Assembly (NCBI GenBank): GCA_003988855.1
Contig: QYAI01000030.1
Coordinates: 186,001 to 250,000 of the forward strand
Source of the DNA: Arachnopeziza araneosa
Taxonomy: Eukaryota; Ascomycota; Leotiomycetes; Helotiales; Arachnopezizaceae
Direction: 5' to 3'
DNA: 64,000 bases
Each line of letters opens with the position of its first letter. Positions within the stretch are counted from its first letter, which is position 1. The translations under genes were made by a program, and so were the position numbers. Positions 35,865 through 44,458 of this stretch are shown one piece after another. The notes under the pieces were generated by a model. The model saw nothing but the letters and a program-made list of their open reading frames with translations, searched no databases and was not told the DNA's origin.

Positions 35865-38800
35865 ATGGCGACCACTCGATTCAGCCAGCCAGAGCTTAGG
35901 AAGCCTGCAGGCTCGCCCAGACCAAAGGGTAGAGGTATGCGAAACGAGATTGGGAAAGAAGGGAAGCTGATACGTTGGCAGAGAATGCGAAAGACACACT
36001 CTGCAGAAATGTCCTGATATATGGCCATTGCCGATATGAAGATCAAGGTTGTTCTTTCAATCATGATCCGAACAGGACACAAAGTGCTGCGGCACTACCT
36101 GATATGTAAGTTTGATTTCTGCCCCCTCCTCCAAAGACAAAGCAATCAGGCCCGGACTATGCAGCCCTTCTTGGACATGACTGGATGCATGGCAAGAACT
36201 CGAATAAAGTTAAGCACAAGACCTTGGGGATTACTAGAATCAGTTGCGAGTTTGATATTCAAAAGTTCAGCAATACGCCGTGTTTATCTCGGACGCCTTG
36301 GCAGTGTATCTTTATCTGAGGCGCGCTGTGGATAGAAACGAGCGTTCTTGGAGTATTGCTTGGCTTCGATAGGGACACACGGTGGATTTGATCTGAGCCG
36401 AGTTCCTGGCATTTATGAATGATTGGCAGTTCCCTAAAGCTCTGATCCGGTGTTCTTTTGCTTTAAGGCAAGTATCCTCCGTAATCTGTGTCCAGACAGT
36501 TCTAACATTATGCGCAGACAACTCAACGAGAGTTTTTATCCTCAAACGAATATTGGCGGAGCCATGTCAACTTGTCGAAGGTGCCAAAGATACTGGTCTA
36601 TGTAGACTATGACAGCAACATTACATCTCTCTAGGTTGCTCGAAAACGCGTCCTGGCGTATATCTCTTCAGATCCAGGCAAGGCATACTTTGGATCCAAT
36701 CCCTGGGTGAACAGTAATGCTACGCTATCTCAATCAGGCAGCTCTTACATGGTGTATTTTCCTGATAGGGATGACCTTAGCTTCCCACCTCAGTAACGAG
36801 TTCCTGCTAAATGGATCACTATTATCGGCCAAGTTGTGCAGAATTCCTAGAGCATACCCGTACCAGTTATTAAGACAGAAATCATCGATACATTACAGGT
36901 CTCGCCGAAGAGTTTTGGGTGCTCACTGTTATTCCTGCATTCAGTACCGCTCAGAGCCGAGATTATAAGAGTCACTATGAACTCCAATTGTGGAAAGCGT
37001 CCCGAGAAAACTCTGAAGCCCATCCCGAACCGCCGGAGCTGATCTTGAGTTAGAATTCAATCCTGTACACTGCTAGTCCATTTTCATATCGTCTTGTGTC
37101 TTTTGTGGTTAGCCGGATGTTGTTATCAGCTTTTCGAACCTTGGCAACTCAACATGTGTACCATTGGGGGCAGACTTGTTAAACCTTTGATAAACTGTTG
37201 TAACAAGTCAAGGCTGCTTTTTCTGCTAGAAGAGGATTCCTCACCTGCAGACCCAATTGAGACTTCCAGTCCAGATCTGTGTAATCCTAGGGGAGAGTAA
37301 ACCAGATCACGGTTGGACAAATCCCGTGGTATCATGCAGGAATGAATTCAATGCTTGTGTTTGATTGCATGCACGGCTTTGATGGGATACCTCGCGGACT
37401 CTCTTTGTGCCACTCTTCGTCTCTGTGGACCTGTCTTGCGCTACGACCTTCTGGATCCATATGTCATTTGACCTGTGAAGCAGGCATGCAGAAGCCGGCA
37501 GAAAGTAGCAGAAGCTTGGGAGAAGACCGTTTCGTCGTGAAATCGACCAAAGTAGGATTGTACTACTTCGGACGACAGCTGCTTCACTGTGGCAAGCAGT
37601 TGGGCTTGAAACTCAATTAGCATTGTCTAAGCCTACTAGAGAAGTCCTTAACGTACCTGTGCATCACGAATTGAGGAGGCTGAACTTTGGAGGAGTCAAA
37701 TGGTATAGGTCGTCGGGTGTGCAGCCTTGCCGAGCTCTGCATAATCTTTGGCTGTTGAGTCCTTCTATTGAATATCTTGGCCACAGACGCCATTGTTTCT
37801 CTTCCAGTATTACTTCTCACCTACGGCTGAGTTTTGAGCTGGTATTGGGTCGCAATGCTTCCACAGCGCCTTCCACAAGGCCTTCCACAGCGCCTTCCAC
37901 AAGGCCTTCCACCACGCCTTCCCCAGCAGCAACCACAGAAGACGGCCAAGAATAAGCGCAAGAAGAAAAAGCCAAGATGGCGACCGCGAAAGCAGAAAGG
38001 GCAGCCGGAAGCTTCTCTGCACGAACAACACCAGCAAACTCCTCTGCTTCCCGCAAGCGCTCTTGAGAACGTACAGCCATATCTCCAAGGAATCATGGTC
38101 TACAGTCCTAGTCCAGGATTCCATTCTCACGCTCCCCTTGCTGGCCCGAGTCAACCACCATTTCCTCCCTCCTTCTTTGGTCCACCAAATCCACCGTCTT
38201 TCCCCGGTTTCGCTGGCCCGTCCCTCAACCTGCCACCAGTACCTCCGCCATTGCCATCATCGCCTTTCTCTGACCGGACCAAACCCTTCAATCAAAACGC
38301 ACTGCCTGCAACTGCTGACGTTCTCCCGCATAGTAAAAAATCCTTGAGTGTAGACTCTCCCGCTTTCACACCCTCGACTCTTTCAGTTCCAGGAAAGCCA
38401 CAAAGCCTGCCTTCCCAAGCTGCCAACGCCGCTCCTTTTACGCCTCGCGGTCACGTCAGTGGTATGTTACACCCTTCTTGCCATGATATCCCAAGTTGAC
38501 AAGAATTTCAAGGTACTGCGACTCCTAATCCACAGCCCGAACCAGAACCCTCCACTACATTCAATCCTGCTAGCATCAAAGAATTTACCCCTCAAAATTA
38601 CGACTTGACTCAAGCAGTATGTACCATGTCTCGCCTCAAGATCATTACAGTACTGATTCATTAGATGGGCAACGGAACTGCGAATGATACATCCTACGCG
38701 GATCCTTTCACCATGCAGAATATGAGCCAAGATCTTCCCAACCCGTCTTACAATCCATACGAGCATACTACGACTACGATGGGATCCAACTCTACTGCGG

Positions 38801-40302
38801 GCTACTTTGGAGCGGCTACTAACTTTGGAGCCCCAGCTCAACCCGTAAGCTTCAGTTTTTGCTCTGATTCCTGTGCTAATGGCTCCAGCCTCAATATCAT
38901 CTCTATGCTCCAATTGGTCCCCATCGGGAGGATCTTTTGGCTTATCAACGCACCGTTCATGATTTCTTCATCGAGAACGGATTACGCGAGTATCTACACA
39001 AGAAGGCCGAAGCCACTCTCCAGGTCATGCCGAGTATGATTCACGGCCTCCCATTTAATTCTTGCTAACCGAAGGCCAGATTCACAACTACCCAATGTAG
39101 ATCACTTTCACAGTCTTGTTGCTCTTGATACGAGTCACCATGAGAGTGTGACTATATTCGGCTATCCCTCTTGGGTTTACAAGGCACAGTCTTCGAAGAA
39201 TGGCAAATATTTTGTGCTTCGTAGACTTCGAGGTAAGTCATCTAATTCTGTTTACTACATTCATTCTAATTATCCACAAGGTTATCGTCTCAGCAACGAG
39301 GGTGCTATTCGAGCCGCCAAAGAATGGAAGCGTGTTGAGAATAGTGGCGTCGTCTCGGTCATTGACGTCTTTACAACTCGCGCTTTTGGTGACAGCTCAT
39401 TGATCTTTGTCTACAATTACCATCCGTTGTCTAAGACACTCGTCGAGCAGCACATGAATGTTACCAATCGCTATGGCAGTCGCGCTCCAACCGCAATTTC
39501 TGAGCCAGTCCTCTGGAGCTACATTGTTCAGGTTGCATCTGCCATTCGATCCGCTCATGCCGCCGGCTTGGCTGTAAGATGCATTGAACTGAATAAAATT
39601 ATCGTCACCGACAAGAACCGTATCAGACTCAACGGATGTGGTATATTGGATGTGACTCAATTCGAGGCAAATCGTCCGTTGGCTGACCTTCAACAAGAAG
39701 ATTTGTCCCTCTTTGGAAAGCTCTTGTTATGCCTTGCCACAAACACTACTAGTATGAGTGCGGCCAGTAAGCTGACTGTTGGCCAGCTTACTCGTACCCA
39801 TAGTGTTGAGTTCAGAGATACTGTTTCGTGGCTCCTTGAAGCTGCTCCGCTCGATGAACCCAAAAACATTAATGATCTGCTCCGCGGAATTTCCCATCAC
39901 GTTGTTGATTTCTACAACAGCTCCCTCCATGCGAACGATACATTGACATCTGTTCTCTCCATGGAGCTTGAGAACGGTCGCCTAGCCCGTCTCTTGATGA
40001 AGCTTGACACGGTTAACGATCGCCCTGAGTATGAAAAGAATCCGAAGTGGGCCGAGACTGGAGATCGTTTTGCGCTGAAGCTATTCCGAGACTATGTCTT
40101 TCACCAAGTTGATGCCCAAGGCAAACCTGTGGTGGAGCTTGGCCATATTGTGTCTACCTTGAACAAGCTCGATGCTGGGTCGAACCAGATGATTAAGCTT
40201 GTGACACGAGATGAGTCGACTTGCATGTATATGACGTACAAGGAGATCAAGAAGCAGTTCGCGGCTGCTTTCGATGATGTTGTCAGCCAACAGGGAAAAT
40301 AA
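35865..40302 (+). CDS. PAN3: PAN3, regulatory subunit of the PAN2-PAN3 deadenylase, with a 2.2-kb first-half intron
   Basis: Exons 35865-35934, 35994-36105, 38334-38461, 38513-38616, 38665-38844, 38889-39033, 39080-39232 and 39281-40302 give 637 residues. Residues 27-47 are the CCCH finger (Cys27, Cys36, Cys43, His47) in LCRNVLIYGHCRYEDQGC. The PAM2-like motif region is FNPASIKEFTPQNYD. The pseudokinase domain starts near VTIFGYPSWVYKA; the C-terminal knob carries NGRLARLLMKLDTVNDRPEY. PAN3 dimerises, binds poly(A) and Pab1, and recruits PAN2 for early deadenylation. All introns are 44-59 nt except 36106-38333 (2228 nt), whose ends look normal: GTAAGT donor and a GCTGAC branch 14 nt before the acceptor. 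An alternative start at 37855 would skip the finger (separate entry). Confidence 0.9.
36566..36975 (+). pseudogene. Decayed coding fragment inside the PAN3 intron
   Basis: One frame reads well apart from in-frame stops: KVPKILVYVDYDSNITSL, stop, VARKRVLAYISSDPGKAYFG, SNPWVNSNATLSQSGSSYMV, then YFPDRDDLSFPPQ, stop, and further fragments. The codon choice and repeated Tyr/Asp/Ser motifs are protein-like. The family is not recognised; a beta-propeller or secreted enzyme relic is possible. Confidence 0.4.
37855..38499 (+). CDS. Proline-rich open frame running in frame into PAN3 exon 3
   Basis: From the ATG at 37855 the frame is open through 38333 and continues in the PAN3 frame to 38461, where it can splice into the next PAN3 exon; unspliced it stops at 38499. 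It encodes LPQR/LPQG repeats, a very basic patch (KNKRKKKKPRWRPRKQK), a Gln/Leu segment and a Pro/Phe-rich stretch (PPFPPSFFGPPNPPSFPGF), about 160 residues before PAN3 proper. It could be an alternative first exon giving a PAN3 isoform without the zinc finger, or an inserted fragment that merely stayed open. No known domain. Confidence 0.4.
   Translation: MLPQRLPQGLPQRLPQGLPPRLPQQQPQKTAKNKRKKKKPRWRPRKQKGQPEASLHEQHQQTPLLPASALENVQPYLQGIMVYSPSPGFHSHAPLAGPSQPPFPPSFFGPPNPPSFPGFAGPSLNLPPVPPPLPSSPFSDRTKPFNQNALPATADVLPHSKKSLSVDSPAFTPSTLSVPGKPQSLPSQAANAAPFTPRGHVSGMLHPSCHDIPS
37858..37929 (+). repeat. 12-bp tandem repeat, six units
   Basis: CTTCCACAGCGC and CTTCCACAAGGC alternate twice, then two variant units follow. 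It encodes LPQR/LPQG in the proline-rich frame and Arg/Gly-rich readings in antisense. Confidence 0.9.
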
Positions 40303-40939
40303 ATTGAGGAGAAAATACCATACCAATTGCCACATGGGGCATTCATGAATAGCTTGCATGAAAATTTGCTCACCGTAATTAAGCACGAATAAGAGCAGTG
40401 CAACCATGGAAAATAGCACAGAATTATAAACAAGTACATAAAAAACGATTTTCTTTCTTGTGTGAGCTTGTGCTTTCAAGTTCCTGAATGCAAGTTCAAT
40501 CATAGCTTGTTACAGAATATTCGACCTAGGGAAGTGGGGCCGACGGTAAGAATTTAATTGCAAATTAGAACATTTTGAGTACCTTCGTAAATGAATCCGA
40601 CGCATAAAGAGGGCGCAAGTTATGGATATCATTCTACTTCAAGTGGCCAAAAAGTGCACAGTTAGCATGAGGAGCTGAAAAAAGTCAATTGACTAGATAT
40701 CTTGGCATTCCTCTTTATCATGAACTTTTCCTAGCCAACCAGCCGAGTAAGAAGACTTTTTCTTAATCCACGCATAGTCGCTAGTATGTTTTCCTACGAT
40801 TCGATTTGACGTAGCACTTAAGGCTGCAGAGGTCCTCCATCATGCTTAACATGAAGCACATCTCTGCTGTTGCCACCGTTATCGAAATGTCTTCGCTCCA
40901 CTCCCCGATGCTGGTTAGCCACAATCTTGAGCCCAGACG
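40303..40939. other. Convergent spacer between PAN3 and LSM7
   Basis: AT-rich 3' flanks only; antisense frames over the end of PAN3 are shadows. Confidence 0.45.
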
Positions 40940-41476
40940 TCATTCTTCAGCCTGCACGAACGGATTCGCTATCTCTTCGCTACCATCAACTGGACTGACT
41001 AGAACCAAAAGTGTACCGCGGGCAACGACAAGGCCGAGAGATCGAGTGGTGGTGTTGCCTTCGTCATCTGCGGTGGTCATCATCAGCAAGAATCCGTGTA
41101 GATATGGAAGAAGAAAAACAATACCGCGCATAACCTCATCAACGTCATCGAGGACCAAATTCATCAACGCGTCGAAACCTTTCAGCGTGCCAGTGACTGT
41201 GCTTCAATTAGCGCTGTCGGCTTTTCTCTCGGGTCTCTCTCTAATATCGGTCGACTGAAAGCAAACCACGCGAGAGTGAGACTCACCTTCTCTTCCCCCG
41301 GTAAACTTGACGGTGATCTTCTTGTCCATGTATTTTCCCAGATCCAAGATATTCTCCTTCTTTGGTCGCTCGCCCGAGCCAGCTCCCGCACCTCCTCCCC
41401 TGCCCCCTCTGGCGCCATCATGACCTCCTCGACCTCTTCCTCCTCGCCCGCCGCGGTGTGCACCTCGTTCTGACAT
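40940..41476 (-). CDS. LSM7: LSM7, U6 snRNA-associated Sm-like protein with RG-rich N-terminus
   Basis: Exons 41476-41287, 41196-41125 and 41067-40940 (introns 90 and 57 nt) give 129 residues. Sm1 is visible as ILDLGKYMDKKITVKFTGGR then VTGTLKGFDALMNLVLDDV; Sm2 as LGLVVARGTLLVLVSP; the C-terminus VDGSEEIANPFVQAEE is typical of Lsm7. The protein is part of the Lsm1-7 ring (cytoplasmic mRNA decay) and the Lsm2-8 ring (U6 snRNA in the nucleus). The first 40 residues are an RGG/RG-rich tail (RGGRGGRGRGGHDGARGG), longer than the yeast protein has, suggesting added RNA binding or arginine methylation. Confidence 0.95.
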
Positions 41477-41786
41477 GATTTGGAGTTGTGCGTGGCTGGT
41501 GGTGGGGATGAGGCTGGTTGACGAGGCTGGCGAGGAGGAGGTTAGACCCCACGCACGCGGAATGTGGAATGGTCACATGGGGTCTGTGAGCCGAGGAGCA
41601 TGATCAGGGCCGCCGCGGACAATACGACTCCGCCCATCCTTCGTCCACACTTCACGAACAACCAACATCAGTGAAACATCACCACATTGTCCAGCGCGGC
41701 CATTCTCTCGCGCGCTCGTCGCATGGTTGCTGTGCATACTGCCATTGCGCTCTCCGACCAACATTATTCTTATCCCTCTGCTATAG
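41477..41786. other. Divergent promoter of LSM7 and the Zn2Cys6 gene
   Basis: 310 bp, GC-rich compared with the surroundings; shared promoter by position only. Confidence 0.4.
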
Positions 41787-43359
41787 ATGAAACGCGACTC
41801 ACATCGCACTTCAGGTCAGCTCTCCCGCCCGCCCCGCTCCGGTGCCATCAGCCATCCCACTGACAACATCACCAGTTTCATCAGCGACCCTCATTCGTTG
41901 GGGCTACATTCCGTTCCTTCTCCTGTCGCAATGGAATCCCCTACCCAAGAAACCTCAGCCACGCTCAAGCGCAAACGGACTCCCACCGACGAAGGAAGGG
42001 AGAGGACAGCTGCGCCAACCACAGCCATCCATCCGGGGAACGTGACCCAGATCAATTACCTTGTCAAAGCCAAATCCGAGAAGCTGCGCTTGATCGAGGG
42101 CGATACTGAGACGTTTGGCGACGTCTTGAGCATGATAGATGATTATGAAGGTATGTCACGAGATGTCAGCTTTCGGTTCGCAGGACTCATTTTCAGCAGG
42201 TGTACTTCAGCGCCATGAGAGCTTGGCTGCGAATCTAGGTGCTAAGCTTGTGGGCCCCTTACTTCTTAAATCTTTTGAAAAGCTCTTTGATGGGCCAATC
42301 AAAGTCATACAAGGAACCTTTGTCTACTCAGAGTTACCAGTGACATGGCTGGACATCGTCACGTTCGCACGCACGAGTCCTTCAGAGTTCTACCTATCAG
42401 ATAAGGAAAATATGCCTGGCTTCAAGGCCTGCAGATTCTGGGTCAAAGGAGGACAAATTGAAATTTCCGAAGATGACTACCGGCTTATCATGTCTGGCGC
42501 GCCGGAGAGGATGATTCCTACTCAGGCCATTCCGGAGGATGAATCCGCTGAATTGGGAACGCTGAACATTCTCGAAACACGTCTAGCAATGCTCATCAAG
42601 AAAGCCGATGCGGTCGCCAGTAAAGCACGGCAGCTCAACTATCATCTCAAGGGTCGCAAGGCCGCAGTCTTGAGTCGCAGACCAGAACCGTCAGATCCCG
42701 AACGAACTTTCTCACCTCAACCATTCTCGGCTATCAATGCCAGCGCGCGATCACCTGCGCCTCAAAATGGCGAAGCAACTCGTATTCAGCAACAGCTCCT
42801 TGAACAATTTACAGCACAAGATAGAAGACCGTCAATTGCCCATTCACACACGAAAGCCAAGGCGAGTCGTCCATCCAACGCCCACGATTTCAGCCTCTCA
42901 AATGGCGACTCTGAAAGACGCTTATCTACCGCACCCCCCACTTCTGACGATGGCGCCGAGAGCCAATACCGTCTCTTAATGGCCACCAAAATCGAAACTC
43001 TTAACAGAGGTGATCCCATCTATCCTCCGTGCGATCGCTGCCGTCGCCTGAAGTTCGAGTGCACGAAACACCTTACTGCCTGTCAAGCATGTACCAAGAA
43101 ACATGCCAAATGCTCATGGAAAGATATTCGAGAGGGAGAATTGGATTACATCCCAGCGGCGATGGGTCCACAGGTGATGATTGTAGCTGCGGAGAACGGA
43201 CACGAGGAAGAGGGTCTGAGGGAGAGAGCGCCACTCCCAAATCACAGAGAAGACACTGCCGAAGAGAAGAGGGAGGCTGAGGAGGAGATTGATAGAGATC
43301 ATATGACATTAGCAACTATTGCCAGTGCGGCGGCTGCGGCGGCTGCTTCGGGCCAGTGA
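41787..43359 (+). CDS. Zn2Cys6 protein with the zinc cluster near the C-terminus
   Basis: Exons 41787-42150 and 42200-43359 around a 49-nt intron give 507 residues; a start at 41931 is also possible. The N-terminal half has a conserved-looking globular region (VGPLLLKSFEKLFDGPIKVI, ITFARTSP-like segment, FWVKGGQIEISEDDYRLIM) that I do not recognise. The zinc cluster is at about 415-445: CDRCRRLKFEC, then CQACTKKHAKC, with C-x2-C-x6-C-x6-C-x2-C-x6-C spacing. Most fungal Zn2Cys6 regulators carry the cluster near the N-terminus. An acidic and Ala-rich tail follows. Likely a DNA-binding regulator; targets are unknown. The intron ends CAGCAG, so two acceptors 3 nt apart are usable. Confidence 0.85.
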
Positions 43360-43649
43360 ATTTGGATAGAGTGGTTTGTACGACTATGGGTTGATCCTTC
43401 AGGATATTTGTTGCAACTATGTGGATTATCTAGTGTGCCTTAGAAGCAACAATAGATGTTGTCATTTTTACTACTAGCCGACCATTCTATGTCGCTACTG
43501 TTTTAAATTGTACCCTCTGCAGGAGCGATGTATAAACACTTGCTCCCTTCCATCGAGCCTTCCTTTCTCATTGAAGAACCGTCCAAACATCATCATCCTG
43601 CCATGAATTCACACTTATCAAAACCCCCAAAAAAGTACCAAAAAAATTT

Positions 43650-43809
43650 GGAGCCGGCTGGGATCGAACCAGCGATACACAATTCGTGAGATATGTGCCG
43701 CCGAAAATCGCCTCGTAGGACGACATTTCGTCAGCGATGTGCACCGCACAAACGCACCTCCAGCGGCGCAATATTAGACCTGTGGGCTTTACCACTAAGC
43801 TACGGCTCC
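43650..43809 (-). tRNA. tRNA gene with an internal insertion of about 88 nt
   Basis: On the minus strand the ends pair perfectly (GGAGCCG with CGGCTCC). The D arm (GCTTAGTGGTAAAGC) carries a consensus A box, and the T arm GCTGGTTCGATCCCAGC a consensus B box. A run of seven Ts follows at 43640-43646 as Pol III terminator. The anticodon stem reads CACAG with TTGTG across the insertion. With a standard fold the anticodon would read CTA, which is unusual, so I leave the identity open. A tRNA-derived SINE is an alternative, but the intact acceptor stem argues for a tRNA gene with a long intron. Confidence 0.6.
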
Positions 43810-44042
43810 GGGAGAAGTTGATGGCGGAATGTCCTTCTTTGGATATATGTGTCTTGATTTGGTGTCTTGATTTTGCGTGTGGGGTGGAAGAAGGAGCCAC
43901 TCTCTCGAGGTCTAGGTTTACCTAGGGTCAGAAATAAAAATATAAAAATATAAAAAAAATATAAACCTTTAGTTCAAGGAGTAGGAAGATTTTGGTTTGC
44001 GGTATTCTAACTTTTCCCCCCCAAAAACCGGAATCAAAAATA

Positions 44043-44199
44043 AAAGCTAGCTGGGTTCGAACCAGCAATCCATAGTATCTACCTAGGTAGGTAACAAACA
44101 GCCACGAAACGCGCGTCGGGACTGGGAGTCAAAATAAATTTATCGCACCAAAAATCTCCTATATCAAATATTTGCGCTCTATCTCTAAGCCACGGCTCT
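44043..44199 (-). tRNA. Second, degenerate tRNA-like unit
   Basis: Same orientation, length and plan as the unit 400 bp away: A box in GTGGCTTAGAGATAGAGC and a perfect T arm GCTGGTTCGAACCCAGC. The acceptor stem (AGAGCCG with TAGCTTT) has one mismatch and two wobble pairs, and no clean anticodon stem forms. T-rich sequence follows. Probably a tRNA pseudogene related to the first unit. Confidence 0.4.
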
Positions 44200-44458
44200 A
44201 GGAGACATTATGTTTCCTTCCACCAAAGCATATACACTTTGTTTCATTGGTTGGTGCTGAACGAAGATGGTTGTAGAGGTATACGTTTTTCCGTCAAAAT
44301 ATCACCTTCGGTACGGAGATTGGGAGTCCCTGGTTGAATACTTCTAATGACACAAAAGAAGGAGTTCATTTCTGAGGCGAAATACATATATACATCCATC
44401 CTCGGCCCTTAAATATTGCCTAATCTCTTGCAATCAATCTATAAAGAACTCGCTATAT

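Larger units (their letters stand above)
36106..38333 (+). other. Swollen PAN3 intron, probable insertion
   Basis: This interval lies between the CCCH-finger exon and the PAN3 body. Both splice sites and the branch site look like those of an ordinary 50-nt intron that was enlarged. Inside are a decayed coding stretch (+), an antisense coding-like frame (about 37300-37793, -) that can be opened for over 130 codons with one intron, a 12-bp tandem repeat and a proline-rich open frame (+). I found no terminal inverted repeats or target-site duplication by eye. Confidence 0.6.
43360..44458. other. Intergenic region carrying two tRNA-like units
   Basis: Apart from the two Pol III-type units listed separately, the stretch is AT-rich with A-runs near 43935-43975 and C-runs near 44015. 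Confidence 0.5.

Noticed and set aside
37810..38154. Minus-strand Arg/Gly/Trp-rich frames opposite the 12-bp repeat
   Set aside because: Low-complexity antisense readings of the tandem repeat in several frames; the sense strand gives the more natural proline-rich protein.
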